From contig JABYQR010000007.1 in NCBI GenBank assembly GCA_022592445.1, forward strand, positions 186,001 to 250,000: a stretch of 64,000 nucleotides of DNA. Direction: 5' to 3'. Shown here in pieces: positions 30,735 through 43,900 of the stretch. This DNA is from Cytidiella melzeri. Lineage: Eukaryota; Basidiomycota; Agaricomycetes; Polyporales; Irpicaceae. Both the position numbers and the translations under genes were made by a program. The notes beneath the pieces were generated by a model. The model did not search any database. It saw only the letters and a program-made list of their open reading frames with translations, and had not been told where the DNA came from. Positions within the stretch are counted from its first letter, which is position 1. The number at the start of each line of letters is the position of its first letter.

Positions 30735-33700
30735 TTACCGAGAGTTGAAGAACCATGAGGCGCGTTTCGCTAGAAGGTGTGTTGTCAGTTTTTGATCGCT
30801 CTGATTCACAGCCAGATGAGCCTACCGCCGGAGCTATCAACCCCAAGTAGCGTTAGTTTACTACGTGTCATGCAGAAAAAAATCGGCTCGCTCACCCTTC
30901 ATCATTCTGTAATCTTGTGAGAGGATTGGCGGAACTTGCGCCGAGCGGCGGGCTGGTCGAGGTCGTGGGGTTGGCGGGAGTTGCCCCTCCACCCCCACGC
31001 AGCGGTTTAGCGATACGTCCGAAGCTCAGTGGGGAAGAGGCAGCCTTTTGAGCTAAACGAATACTTGAATACAACAGGAAAAAGGTTGTCGATCGGCGAG
31101 AGGCTTACCTCGCGCCTGATCCAATCGCTCTTTGACTTGCTGGAGCTGTGCTTCGAATTTCTGATTCTGCACGGCCAGCCTTCGATCGGCGTCTTGAAGT
31201 AACGTCTCAAGGTTTTGGATACGTTCATTCCGGGCCAACAACTTCCGCTCGGCAATACCTGCTTCCTTCTTCAGTGCCGAATTCTGGTCCACAAGCTACA
31301 CGTGTCACAAAGCAGCGTTTGAGCTAGAGTACATAATCAAGCTTGAAGACACTGACCTGCTTCTGAACCAACGTCAGTTGTTCAAGATTGCGTTCCAAGA
31401 ACGCCATCTTCTTCTGCTGGGCCTTGTTGTTACTGTTGCGAATGACGTTGTTGTACTGCTCCTTAATCTCGTCAAGCTGGATTTCAAGCTCAACAACCTG
31501 CATGAACACCATCAGCTTTTCGCAGTCCGGATGACTGAAAAGTAAACTCCCCTTCTCGCAGCGGTTCTGCAAATCCCGCATAAGGGACTTCTTGACGCCG
31601 TCAAACTCAGCAAGCTGCACACTGATCGCTTTACGTGTCCGTTCTAAATCCTGTGCGCTTTCTGCCAAGTTCTTGCCACCCTCAATACCCGCAGACGTTA
31701 CGGCAAATGCGCGCTGTGATGTGCGTTAATATCGCATTCAAACAAAGTCGGCTTTTCGATGCCTACCTTCAGCTCCTCGTTGACGCTCTTCAGGCTATCA
31801 ATGGTGGCATTCAATGTCCGCACCTCGCTGCTTCGGATGTCAAGCTGCTGCTTGAGATCCTGAACCTCGCTTGAATGAGCATCACGTTTCGCAGCATATT
31901 GCGCCTCAAGTTTGTTCTGCGTCGCGAATCAAAACACTGTTGAATACAGTCATGTGACTGAACTTACCTTTAGCTCGGCCATGGATTCCGTGACATCTAC
32001 GCCACCGATATCTTCGCTGTGAATAGTTTTCTCTGTAGAAACTGTCAGAGGGCGACCCTGTATTTGCCGTAAGACGTCTTACCTAGGAGCTCCTCATACT
32101 CCGTCTCCAAAGAGGCAATGCGTCCCTCAAGCTCGTCCCTACGGCGAGAGTGCATCTCATTTTCCTCTTGGCTCTGTCTGAGACGGTCAACACTTTCGCG
32201 TATGAGTGATTGTCCTTCTGCCAGTTGCCTTCGAACAGCAACAATGTCATCGAAAGAGAGAGATGATACAGAAGACGCATCGTCGACGGTATCCAGCTTC
32301 GCCAAGATTTGACGAAGCTGCTCATCCTTCTCGGAAAATGTGCCTTGCTGTAAAGAGAGTATTTATTAGTTGTGGAAGGATACGACATTGCAATCCCGTA
32401 CTGTGTCAAATTTGGCCATCATCATCGCCATCTTCTCCTGCTTGCGCTTCTCCTTATCTTCCGCCGAAGCATCCTTCTGAGAAGCCTTTAGGTCGATAAG
32501 ACTCTTCTTCACCTCATCCAGCTCGGCCTTTGCATCCTGGTTCTGCTCCTTGAGTATATCAATTGTGATTATGCTTTCCTTGTTGTCGTAGTCCAGGCGT
32601 TCAACTTGGAGACGAAGCTCGTTGAGCTGGCCAGACATCGCCTTATTCTCCTGCACAATACATGATCAGTCAGAGCCTGTTCTCTCTCTCTTCGAAAGCG
32701 ATATGGCCTCACCTTCGACACAGAAGCCTCCTGCTCCTTGAGGAATGCCAGCTCCTCCTTCAGCTCGTCCACGAGCTTCTTCGCTGCAACCAGTGCTTGC
32801 TCCCTCTCAGCTAATTGGTCACTGAGTTCATTCTCCCTCTTCAGGAACTCTTCCCGCTCGTCTTTCTCTAAGCCCACAACTGTAGGTGTTTGCGGCCGAC
32901 TCTCCAGATCTGCTTTCACTCCTTCCAGCGCGGGTATCACCGGAGTCATGCTCCGTGTTGACGATGGTGTCGGTGACGTTGTCGGTGGTGCCTTCTTCGC
33001 GGCGGCACCTGGCTTATCCGATGTTGTCCAGTCTGATTGCTCGACGTGGCCACCTGAACGCCAGATAGCAAGCTCGGCTTCGAGAGCGGCAATATACTTC
33101 TGGTACGAGGTATTTGCAGCCTGTGCCTTCGCTAATAGGCCCTTGAGCTCTAAAGGCGATAGCTCTGCGTTAACACGAGCGGTGTTTTTGATAGACTTCG
33201 CACGAATACCGAACCGAAGAGTAGAGAGGGTTTCAGCCTCATTATATGAGGAGGGGGAGCAATTGATGATTAGTGTTGTCCGTGAGTTACCACCGAGAGA
33301 TTCTTGGAGAATTCGCGTGAGTTTCGAATCTCTGTATGGAATGTGCTTCGCCTGTAGACGTAAGACTCGCTACTGAGCACCATAGCCATGGATGACATAT
33401 GGAACGAGCTACCTTAGAGTCCGTGAGGGCATTTATGACCATACCCAACGCCGACAAAGACTTGTTGATCTTCTTTGCCTCCTCTAACGTCTGCCCTGAA
33501 GCACCCGTCTTTCCCACCTTCTCCGAACCAGCAAGATCGACGAGATATAGATTACCAGTCTTCTGTGCTCCAGTCTCTGTGTTCTTCTGGTTGATCGTGA
33601 TTAGGAATATTGAATGGGAGCGCGAACTCTCAGCATTCATATCTGTCGTTTCGAGTTATTGAGCACAGCAACCGTAAGTGCACACCGAACAACGCACTAG

Positions 33701-34596
33701 TCGACGACACAACACGAGCGGCACCGCCTTGCCGCATAATCTCGTAAACCTCGCGGGCACTGCTCACGTAATAGTCTGAGAGGTTCTTGACATATACACC
33801 CTTTGACTTCTCCTCGTGAACTTGAAGATTATCATTCTGGGCTACATAGTTCGTTAGCCTGCGCTACATGAACCCTTGTAGGCGTTTGAGAACATACGTG
33901 CAAGCAGATCTCGAATACGCTCAAGATAGATCTCCATGTATGACACCTTCACCAAGTATTCGAGATGCGCGTCCGATTCGACAATTGACTGGAAGATTTG
34001 CTCAGTGATACGTGGTATTAAACCCTTGAGCTCGGGCGAGTCTATATCAGCTCCCTACAAAGCACATTAGCTCGTAGAAGACCATAGCCTGGATGAACGA
34101 ACCATCATAGTAAAAGTCTTTCCACTTCCGGTTTGACCGTAGGCAAACACCGTTCCATTGTATCCATCCAAAACGTCTACGATATTGGCATGAAGATTCA
34201 ATTGCGCCTCAACACGAAGGTGTAGCACGCACCTCTCACAGTCCTGCAATCGTCGCGTCAGTCTCGATCGGTACATCCAGTCAGGAACATAACTCACTCT
34301 TTCACCCCGTAGTCGAACACTTCCTGCTGCTTGGTCCCCGAAGGAAACACACGATCGAATGTAAACCCATCTTTTTCCGGGCCAGAGCTGACTTGCGCAG
34401 AGCGCATCTGCACTGTTCTAAGGTTGTCATCGAATGCTACTACGATCTCCCCTCCTTCTCGTAGCTCTATCGAGTTAGGAGGTCGGAACCTATATCACAA
34501 TACCGATGCGCTTGGTCGTCAATACAATGGTACGGAAAGGTAATGGGAAGTAGAGCCGCACCGACACACGACCTTGATGTTTGTTGATGAAGCCAT
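30735..34596 (-). CDS. Conventional kinesin heavy chain (kinesin-1)
   Basis: Plus-end-directed microtubule motor moving vesicles, early endosomes and other cargo along hyphae. The ATG at 34596 opens [10 protein letters not shown], and an intron splits the CRFRPPNS motif. Motor domain: P-loop [13 protein letters not shown], switch [13 protein letters not shown], switch [19 protein letters not shown], then [17 protein letters not shown] and, after an intron, the usual RNTARVN-type end of the motor. The rest is long coiled coil (for example [52 protein letters not shown]) with the late cargo/IAK region: [13 protein letters not shown] near 31,010 is the autoinhibitory IAK motif of conventional kinesin. 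The last coding bases reach [10 protein letters not shown] and the stop at 30735-30737, through an 8-base exon at 30826-30833. If that microexon is not used, the frame ends at 30892 (LQNDEG). Fungal kinesin-1 usually needs no light chains. Confidence 0.92.
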
Positions 34597-34869
34597 GGTC
34601 CAGTGGTTGACGGGAGCGGCGAGCTTGATACGCCTCCAGTCAGGCGCGAAATAAAGATGATATACAGCAGCAAAGAGTGTGTCGTGAGTCGTCTAGGGTA
34701 TAAAGAGGGCGTGTCGTGAAAGGACAAGTGAAGTCGAGGCAGCAAGGCTTCTAAATACGGCGGCTGTTGCCAAGCGTTTATACAACGCGTGACGAGAGGC
34801 CCAATTGAGATCGTGGCCTCGTTAGCCTGAGCCTCACTGGCCACAGCTGACTAGGACTGACAATGCAAA
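34597..34869. promoter_or_regulatory. Divergent promoter, kinesin-1 / DPM2
   Basis: 273 bases between the two ATGs. Presumed promoter and leaders of both genes; no motif picked out. Confidence 0.5.
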
Positions 34870-35238
34870 ATGGTTGGTTTTCTTGTTGTAATTACAGCAT
34901 ACTACCCAACTAACGTGGGACAAAAGGCCTTGTCCGACAGGGTATGCGGAGGATCAATGCTTCTCACAATAGCAGCAATATTCGTTTACTATACCATCTG
35001 GACTCTCATCCTTGTACGCCCTGGACCTCATGTTATTCTCCTTGCGAAATAGTCACAATGCTTCGGACAGCCATTCTTTGACTCTGACAGCCCCGTCCAT
35101 TGCTGTTTTCCGTCCCGGGAATGGGCGATTCGCATCCCGGCTTTCATTCTTGTCGTTGGAATGTCCGCAATTGGGATCTTTCTTGGGTCCAAGATAGTCC
35201 ACGAGCGACCAGAGGATTTGAAGAAGAAAGGAAGATAG
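34870..35238 (+). CDS. DPM2: Dolichol-phosphate mannosyltransferase regulatory subunit DPM2
   Basis: Small ER-membrane subunit that stabilises the Dpm1 catalytic subunit, which makes dolichol-phosphate mannose for N-glycans, O-mannose and GPI anchors. Three exons: 34870-34872 (ATG only), 34927-35013, 35071-35238; 258 bases, 85 residues, practically the length of human DPM2 (84). It starts MALSDRVCGG and has two membrane helices: SMLLTIAAIFVYYTIWTLIL and IRIPAFILVVGMSAIGIFLG. Between them lies the family motif PFFDSDSPVH, as PFIDS in the human protein. The end is basic (EDLKKKGR). Reading on without the first intron would give a longer N terminus, MVGFLVVITAYY, which fits the family less well. 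It is convergent with VPS55, 93 bases away. Confidence 0.9.
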
Positions 35239-35331
35239 ATAAATAGAGCGTAGCTGGGTTACTGAACATACGGTACAGCACAGCGCAGCAATAATCTGGG
35301 AAAAGCCAGCAACATACACATTATCACACCA

Positions 35332-35887
35332 TTACTCGTATTCAGACTCTTCTTGCTTGAAAGCGGCACTATACGCCAGAATCGTACCGTATACAAGTCT
35401 GGGATGAGAACGAATTAGCATTGTACAGGAGGGAAGGAAATCGTAGGCACGTACGAGCCACCAACGATCGACATCGCACACGCGCCTGGCCTGATGATTT
35501 CTGAATGTGCCAGTACGAGAGGGAGCGCAAAGCCTGTGACGACCACAGTCGAGGTAATGAAACGGCCCATGTCGACAGGACCAGATCCTTCGTAGTCTGC
35601 GGCGAAGTCGTCACCGCCACAGTGGGAGAACAGCCAATTGGGTAGTGGTGCGAGCACAAATATAAGGGCTGAAATCCGAGTTTGAGAGACAAACAGGAAG
35701 CGCTCTTTCGGACGACGCACCGACGAGAATGGGCAACCAATTCCCCCACAGCGCACACGACAAGATAATCAGCAGAAACCCAACCGCAAGGACGAACGAC
35801 AGCAGAATCACAGCTACGGAGACAAGCTTTAGTACAGGGCGACCCATAGTAGCGTGGATTCATACTCTTGATGCCTGCGTGCGTCAT
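35332..35887 (-). CDS. VPS55: Vps55/LEPROT-family endosomal membrane protein
   Basis: Small four-helix protein that with Vps68 acts in late-endosome-to-vacuole transport; animal relatives are LEPROT and LEPROTL1. First exon 35887-35866 (MTHAGIK plus one base), then three more exons joined through GTATGA, GTGCGT and GTACGT donors. Membrane helices: TVILLSFVLAVGFLLIILSC, ILVALIFVLAPLPNWLF, MGRFITSTVVVTGFALPLVL and SIVGGSLVYGTILAYSAAF. The signature LSCALWGNW and APLPNWLF are typical of the family, as is the acidic tail (KQEESEYE). Around 132 residues, close to yeast Vps55 (140). Confidence 0.92.
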
Positions 35888-36154
35888 GGTAGTGGTTGTA
35901 TTTGATCTATCGTGGCCGCCCTGGTGGTGATTGTCGCTGTCGATACCAACGGAGAGCTGCTAACACGTCGTTGAGGTCCGCGTGCGCTCGAATAGGAGCG
36001 CCCGGACTTCAGGCGTCTATTCCGGATGCAGCAAAGCGTTAACAAGTAAACATACATACTAGAGCCTGAAGGTCACAATTAATATCCAGATATCACTACA
36101 TAACAAAGAAGTAGATGTAAAACAAACAGCTCAAGTCAAATAGTATGCTACCCG

Positions 36155-39100
36155 TCATCTTAGCCTTCTACTTGGCCGTCCAGCCAAAACATTTGTGGAC
36201 CTCTCTGTCAAGGTTCCCTTGGTAGGTAATCCTGACCTAAACGTGTGCAAGGATTTCTTGGGCTCCATCGGCGCAGCTGGCGGAGGTTCTGAGACGGTAT
36301 GCCGTGAACTTGTTGATGATGTAGAGGAAGCCAGAGATTTCGCTAGGGGCGGGGAATTCAGGGTAATGGTATCGTCTTGATCGTCGACTTGGCTCAAGAC
36401 GTCGTCTTCATCGATAGGCGAGGCATCCACCTCTCCTTCTGACTCGTTCTCTTCGGAGATAGGATGATGCTCATGGGTGGAAGCTCTTGACGTAGAACGA
36501 GAACGACGCTCTTGAAGAAGGACTTCACGGCCTTGTGTCAACGCCCATTTGTCGTTAAATTCCCATGTCCGCTTCCGTGGTGTTGTACCGGTAGGCATAT
36601 CCTCTCGCGCTCCGCAGTCCGCAAGGGACTGGCTGGCTTGATAAATTTCGGACAAATGCGCCGATGCTGCAGTGTTGTATGTCTCCACAAGACTTGATAT
36701 ACCTTTGGCCTAGGCGAGTGTTAACTACGAACACACCAGCCGAAAATGTTGACCTTACCTCAGACGTCACCTTGGCAGTCACACTTTCAGCATCACGAGT
36801 AGTGGAAGAGACTCCTCGCTGCATGTATCTGTATCCCGTTTGTGTGTCTGTGACCATGGCATCCACTGCATCCAGGCGAGCGCGTTTCGCTCTTCGCAGA
36901 TCATCGTACGCTGCGACACCCTCTCAATCAGAGCGACGCTGCTGGGAAGAGAGCAAACATACCTTCAGCACAAGCAGAATCTGACTGTTGCAAAGTTCGC
37001 TTCAGGTCGCTTGAAAAACCTGTGACAGAGTCCGATAATGTGGATTGTATGTTCGTGAAGCTGTCCTTCAGGGACGCGCTAGCAGTGCCAACAGCCTGCG
37101 ATGGATTAGCATATGGAGCAGCAAAGGGCATCGATGGAACCTACTTTGACGCCTCCATCCCTCAAGCGTTTGCTTTCGTCTGCTCTCTTGGTCAAGGCAC
37201 CACCCCATTCTCGTCCCCTCCCCATTGCGCCGTCCAGCCGCTGTCCTTGGTCCTTGCCCAGTTTTTCCATGCCAGCCTCCGCAGCAGTATTACTTTCTGC
37301 AATCTCCGAGAACATTTCGCGCAGTCTTTCTCCGCGCTCTGCTGTGAACGCATCGAACAATCCTATAATTCGCTTCACGAGCTCGTCTTTAGCGCGTTCC
37401 GACTTTGCTCTCTCGGAGTCAAGAGCACGGCTGAGTAGAATGTTCTGACTTTGTAACCGAGTGATCTCGGCTCTTGTCGTACTATCCACCATGGCTTTGG
37501 CATCCTGAAGCGATTTTCGCTCAGAGACAATGTATTCTTGGGCCTCCTGAAGAATTGTCTCTGTTATTGTGCCGAGGGACTTGAATGCTTTTTCAACCTG
37601 TGGGAGTTGTGAATGAAAGTCAACAAGACCGATAAAGACAGCTACTCACTGTCGAGTGGCTAGCGACAGCTGATGCCTCAGCCTCTTTACATGTGGCCTC
37701 GCAATGTCGCCGGACATCTCCTGCCCATGAGCCAAACGCGACCTTGATGCCGTCTTGTGTGGTAGTTAAAGTGTTCTGGAGGTTGCCAACAACCTCGTCG
37801 GAGGCTTCCTCCTTGGCTCGGATAATTTTGAGGATCTCCTGTACCTTCTCAACCTGTTGAGTGATCTTGGCCGAGATTCCAGCGAGAGTCTCCAGTTCCT
37901 TCGCGCGGTACTGCTCCGCCTCCGTTCGAATATTCGTTACGTGTTGCTTCGAGCCCTTTACAAAATCATCTAGCTTGGTGGAGAATTCTCGGGACTCAGA
38001 GGTGATTTTACGCGTGTGCATTGTCACAGCCTGAACGTTGGACGTAAACACTGATGTCTTGCGCTCTGAATACCATGTCAGTAGCAACACTGTTTCACAT
38101 GCCAAGGCTCTTACCTAATTTACCGAAGAGGCGCTTTAAGTCGTTGACACTCTGATGAGCAACAGACTTCAAGCCGTTCGCTACTCCGTCCAAAACAGTT
38201 TCGTTTTCCTCGTACGCTTGCCTTACGACGACTTCCTCCTCCAGAGCGCCTTTCGTGACCTTGAGCTCTCCTTCTGTGACCGCCAGGTCCGATTCCGTCT
38301 TCTGCAGCTTATCCTTCGTTTCTTTCAGCTCCCCGTCCCGCTTGGTCAACAAAGCCATGCTTTGCTCAAACTCTTCTCGAACGTTCCTCAGCTGGCTTTC
38401 AATCATCCCAACCTGCTTCTTTGCCTCTTGCATCTCCGTGTCCTTCAGCTCTTGCTCTGCCGTCATTCGTTGCCAAGTCTCTTCCGAAAAGAAGATACCG
38501 TTCTTCTCGCGTGCAGCCAAGAGATCGGCCTTGAGTCTCTCTATCTCACCGACATACTCTTTGAGTAGCGCGTTGCGTGTCATACGCTGATTCAATTCGG
38601 GCTTGTTGCGGATGGATTTCGCGCGAATAGCATAGTCGAGTGTCGAGAGGGTCTCTTCCATGTTAGAGCGAGCTGGTGATATGGTCGCAATGATACACGT
38701 CTTCGTACGGCCGCCCAAGGAGTCTTGTAAAAGGCGAGTGAGCTTCGACTCTCTGCGAACGGCGGAGAGTGGTCAGTAAATGCTGGACACTTCCTATCGT
38801 TGAGCATACCGATATGGAACATGAGATGACCGGTCAACAAGAGCATTGATCACCCTCCCAAGAGTGAGAAGGCTCTGATTGATCATTCCCGCCTCCCTCG
38901 CTCTCTTGTTCTCCGCCCCTGATCTGCCAATATTCTCGGATCCTGCCAAATCAACCAGATTGAGCTTTCCAACCTTGAGCAAATCATCGCCTATAGACGA
39001 GGTCTCTTTGACATGCACAGTGATGGAGAAAACCGAATGGGAGCGACTAGAGTGGTCGTTGAACTTGGTAGCAGCAATTTGTCGGCGTTCGCTGCCCTTC

Positions 39101-40026
39101 GTGAGCAGGGCTAAAGCGTGATCGGCGTCCTTTACTGCACATTCCTCGAGCCCTTGAATGAAAACGCCCTTCTTGCTTGAGTCATCAAAAATCTTCAAAG
39201 CTCCTGGTCCCGTTGCATCCTTGGCGCCGCCCATGCTCATCGGCTGCCTTGCATCGATCGGGGCGGCTAGTTCTGAAGTGAGAAGGTCTCGCAATTCCTC
39301 GTTATAGAGTTCGATGAAGGACACTTTGACGGTGTAATCTGCGCCAGACGACTCAAGCTGGTGGAACAAGCGGAACAATACGCGAGGGATCATGCCTGCC
39401 TGCGCAGAAGGGTTACCCATGGGTGTGCGGGTCAGATCTCCCTGCATGGTGTATCTACAGGTCGAAATCGTACCAATCAAGTCGTTGTTAAAGAGGGTCA
39501 CTCACGTTTTGCCAGTGCCAGTCTGCCCATATGCAAACAACGTGCAGTTATACCCTTGGGTCACCTCATCCAGCATCGGATGGACTACGTCGTGATAGAT
39601 ATCTCCTTGGTCGGCTTCGGGCCCAAATACCAGGTCGAACGGATAGGTACGTGTAGGGGGGAGAGTCACCAGACCCAGGTTACTCACTGGTGCCGAGGTT
39701 TCGATTGTGATTTCCTGACTCTTTCGACCAGTGGTCGTTACGATGATGGGGGAATTCTCCTGGACTTCGCGTTCGGAGCGGCGCCTGCAACGAATAACCA
39801 CTCGTATATTTGATTCATTGTCCTCTTTGCTCTCTTGTACCTTGAACACTTTCGACGGCTGAGGGGCATCGCTTCTCTCGTCGACTGCCGTCGTTGCATC
39901 AGAGCGTTGAGATGAGTTGGAATGCGCAAGCACTGAGTGTGAACGACTGCTCGCTGCGGCAGATGGGGGATGGGGCTTGCTTGCACGCGTGCCGCGAGGA
40001 AGTCCGGTTGTTCTGCGTGCAGCCAT
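36155..40026 (-). CDS. Kinesin-5 (BimC/Cut7/Eg5-type mitotic motor)
   Basis: Homotetrameric motor that slides antiparallel spindle microtubules apart. The ATG is at 40026 ([12 protein letters not shown]). After a ~75-residue basic, Ser-rich head comes the motor: [16 protein letters not shown]-loop [11 protein letters not shown] with an intron directly after it, [12 protein letters not shown], switch [14 protein letters not shown], switch [40 protein letters not shown], then [14 protein letters not shown] and the neck [10 protein letters not shown]. Long coiled coil follows ([40 protein letters not shown]). The tail holds a BimC box near 36,560 ([11 protein letters not shown]), the site where CDK1 phosphorylates a Thr for spindle binding. 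The tail ends in basic SRRLR-like sequence (RPSRRLR). About ten exons. It is divergent from ELF1 with 172 bases between ATGs. Confidence 0.93.
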
Positions 40027-40198
40027 TTGGATGGAGACGCAGGAATGGGCGGCGTCGCGCTCACGAAAAGACAGCTTCTTGAACGCGGTTGCCAAACAAG
40101 ACGCGTCGATGCACGTGACCGAGGCGTGCGAATATATCGACCACTTCGGGTGGCCACACGACCTCCCTCGGTGTGGTGTCCGTTTCGCTCGTACAACC
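40027..40198. promoter_or_regulatory. Shared divergent promoter, kinesin-5 / ELF1
   Basis: 172 bases between the two start codons; it must serve both genes. No clear motif noted. Confidence 0.6.
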
Positions 40199-40633
40199 AT
40201 GGGCAAGCGTAAGAAATCGTCCAAGAAGCCCACAGGCCCTCGCAGGAAAGAGCCCCTTGGTATGTGCCTCAGCATTCGCGCTGCAAAATCAGCTCTTTGA
40301 CTGTCTCATGTAGATTCGACTTTCACCTGCCTCTTCTGCCACCATGACAAATCAGTGACTGTTCGAATGGATCGTAAAGAGGGCATAGCTCAGCTGTTTT
40401 GCAAAGTATGTGATCAGAGATACCAGAGTAAAGTCAACCGTACGTCAATAATCATCAATGAGATATGCTTCTTGCCAACTACATCCTTAGACTTGACAGA
40501 AGCTATCGACATCTATTCCGAGTGGATAGATGCGGCCGATGCAGCGGAGAGGCAAGCGTCAGGACAACGTCCCGCCGCCGCATCGTCCAGCAGAAGTGCC
40601 CCAGCTGTCTCGTTCGGCAGTGACGATGAATAG
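40199..40633 (+). CDS. ELF1: Transcription elongation factor Elf1
   Basis: Small nuclear zinc protein (ELOF1 in animals) that binds elongating RNA polymerase II and helps it pass nucleosomes and DNA lesions. Three exons: 40199-40259, 40314-40439, 40491-40633; 330 bases, 109 residues. The basic N terminus MGKRKKSSKKP is diagnostic. The zinc ribbon is FTCLFCHHDKSV followed by FCKVCDQRYQ (four Cys), then LTEAIDIYSEWIDAAD, the conserved helix contacting polymerase. The fungal C-terminal extension is Ala/Ser-rich and ends acidic (FGSDDE). Confidence 0.95.
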
Positions 40634-40986
40634 ATGCTCCTGACCGTACAAAATTCCATCGCGTCGCAGTGCTTTCATTCCCTGCAACTGCGCTCTGGTT
40701 CCATCTAGTCCTAGTGTTGTATGTGTACTTCTTAGAATCCAGTATCTATATTATTATGCGTGGAGCCAGCCACTACAGAGATTGCAAGCTGCTTAGAAAA
40801 CGCGCGACGCGTAAGCGCTCAATATACATCTTTGTCTCTGGCCTTATGCGCCAAAACTACAACCTTCCCTTCTCTGAACAACAGCGACGCTAAGCTAGGC
40901 AGTTTACTTGGAGAGGAAGGTAAACAAGCTGCACTGTGTTGTGCGCAACACTCTGCCTGGAGCATAGGAACGATCAAGCCCATGCA
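40634..40986. other. Intergenic: ELF1 3' end and TRS120 promoter
   Basis: 353 bases between two plus-strand genes; nothing else seen. Confidence 0.5.
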
Positions 40987-43900
40987 ATGGACCCACTGGA
41001 CTTTGGTTCCCTAGCGCATATCCGCATCCTGCTGCTTCCAGTTGGTTCAATCAAGCAGACAACTTACAACCAGTGGGCCTCTGAAATCAAAAGCTTTGAG
41101 AACATACGTCTGGGAGATATTCCCGCTGATGCACGGGAGGACAAAGGTTCGTCGGCTAGTTGCCATTAAGCTCGGAGATCCCGACCATCTTACGCTGAGT
41201 GATTAGCCAGATTCACGCCGGGCCCTCTCGCCTCTGGCCATATTCATCTAAGCTTCCCGTCTCACCCCCCTCCCTCGTCTCATGCGCAGTTATCACTGTT
41301 CCGTCCGTCTGACTTTCCCCTCGGCGTCATCGGTATTGCTACATGCTCTCAGTGCGAAGCCATGCCGACCATCCAGGCTCAGTTCAGCGAAGTATTGAAC
41401 GACACAGTACCAGAAGGCTCTGTTTTTCCCTTGGCTAAGAACTGTTTCGTGTTCGAGGAAGGCGACAGCGGCGCAAGTCTCGGTACACATCAGGGATTGG
41501 TGGTTATACCAGGCATGATGGGGAACAAGAAGTTGTATGTCGGTACACTGCTTGCTGATTTGTGTTCCAGTATACTTGCCGAGTTCGCATCCGTGGTCAG
41601 TGCTACATTTCTGGTCTTCAGTGTATGAAAATTGAGGATGGTAACAGGTACAAGCTTTAGAGACTCCTCTAGGAAACGAGTACTTGAACGCAGCCCTGTT
41701 TCCAGTTCTTCCTCCTGCGTCTGACATGCCCCAACCGCTCGAGAATGACCCTCCAATGCGCAGCTCGTTGCCGCCTCTTCCACATCAACATAGTCAGCCT
41801 GAGCTCGCGACTCCCGCATCGTTGCTACGCTCCAAAACGCCGACTCCTCTGCTGATGAAGAGAAACTCGTCCGTCGGTCCTGGCCCGGCCTCGCCATACC
41901 GTCATTCGAGTCTTCCTGTGCAATCGAGCAAGAAGAAACCCGCTACTATTGGAGCCGTTTCGTCGCATGGTCGGCTATTTAAGGTACTCGGAGACTTCTT
42001 CTTACTTGCTGGACGAACAATGGATGCTTCGGTATGGTGAGGTGTGGTGCTATGTTAAGCAAACCTGTATCATTTTAACACCAAAACAGGTATACTGAAG
42101 CCATCGCTATGCTCAAGGCATCGCAGGATAACGTATGGCATGCTTCAGCTCTCGAAGGCTTGGCTATCGTGCCCGTCCTAGATGCTTGGTCAGCCGAAAA
42201 ACCTGTCAGTGATCGGAGCAATTTAACACCTGCAACAGTACTCATCGACGGCCCTTTAGGACGTGGTGGATGAAGAGAAGCAACCCTGGTGTGACATAGC
42301 CGATAAACTATCACAGGCTACCAGTCTCTATTACAGAGCTGCGCCCCAATCCGACACGGACAGTAGCTACTCCTTCGTCTCATGGTTCTACGCTCGTGCC
42401 GTCCTCCGGCATACGTATATCCTGTACGCTTGCTGGTCGGCCAAAGGGTGGGGGCCACTTGCCTTCTCCACTCTCTTGTTAGCGGTCCCTCCTCCCACCT
42501 TGCTTGAGGACACTGTCACCGACGCGAAGAAGATGAAGCGAATGTCATACGGTGCATTTCAGCGTCTGACCACGGCAACTGGGATCTCGCGCTCGATGAT
42601 TGCTGACATCTTGTCTCAATCCCACGGGCCATGGCTGCTTCATCTTGGCACTCGAGAGCGTATCACAATTTTGGAGCACGTGGCAGCAATGTATGGCATA
42701 CTGGGCTACCAGCGGAAGGAAGCGTATGTTCTCCGCGAAGTCCTTGGTTGTGTAATGGACTTGATCGTCTGCGGCCGTGAAGAGACAGGAGGCTCGCGGA
42801 TTGCAGGAACGGGCTTGGGCATACAAGGAGTCGACGTAGGAAACGGATCTCAGGGCTCCGTGGGGATCAGAACTAACGATAATACCATCGGCAATGACAG
42901 CGTCTTACGGGTAGTGAAGCATATCTGCAAAGTCCACGGCATTGACCTTGAGGCTGTAAAGCTTGAGTCACACCCAGATCATTCGAGCCAGCCGTTGCCT
43001 ACTCATGATACAGCAGTCGATACGAATTTGTTCCAGGACACGTTCGGGTGGCCTGAATTACAGATTGGCATAGTACGCGAAGCGATTGCTGTCGCGGAAG
43101 CGTTGCCTGGTGAGTGACATACCTATACATGCCTTGATTTCTAACATGGGATGCTGAAATACAACGAAGACTACCCATCTGTGGCGCAATTCTCTCTTTC
43201 GGCCTTGCGGACTCTACATCTTGTAATGAGTCAAGGTGACCAGCATCACCTATACAACACCGCGTTGAAAGCACTATCCACTGCCAAACGCCGCGGCGAC
43301 TCAAGATGTGTTGAATACTGGTCAGGTCAACCACTTGTCAGTATCGAGATAGTACCGTGGGTGCCCCGCCTTCACCGCTTAAACACTTGCCTGAATGTTT
43401 GCGTTCAGGCTACCGCTTGTACGCCTACCTCTGGAGAAGCCGATCTCTTTGTTGGCCGAAGCCGTCGACTCGGTACCTCCTGTGCTGGTTGGTAAGACTG
43501 ATCCGTTCTTGTATAACCCTCGGAGGATGGCAGCTGGACAAGTTGAGTAGCCGCATACATTATAGAAGCTCTGCTGATTGATTTGCTTGATTCGCAGAGC
43601 TCGACGCTGCTAGTGCAAAAAGAGGCATTTGACGTCGTGATCACACTGCGCAATCCCTTTGTGTTTGATCTAGAATTAGCCAGCTTATCATTGAGGTATC
43701 CTTTCTTCTCGCAAATCATGACTGCAGACTGATACGATATTTCAGTACGACTGGCGTGGCCATTGAAGCGAAACCACTAACCCTTGTGGTACCGGCAAAT
43801 TCCTTCCATCCTGTCACTATCACAGCTCAATCGCTCGAACCAGGTCTGCTCTGTATTCGAGGATGCATCGTACAAGCACCTGGCGGAGCGATAAGAGAAT

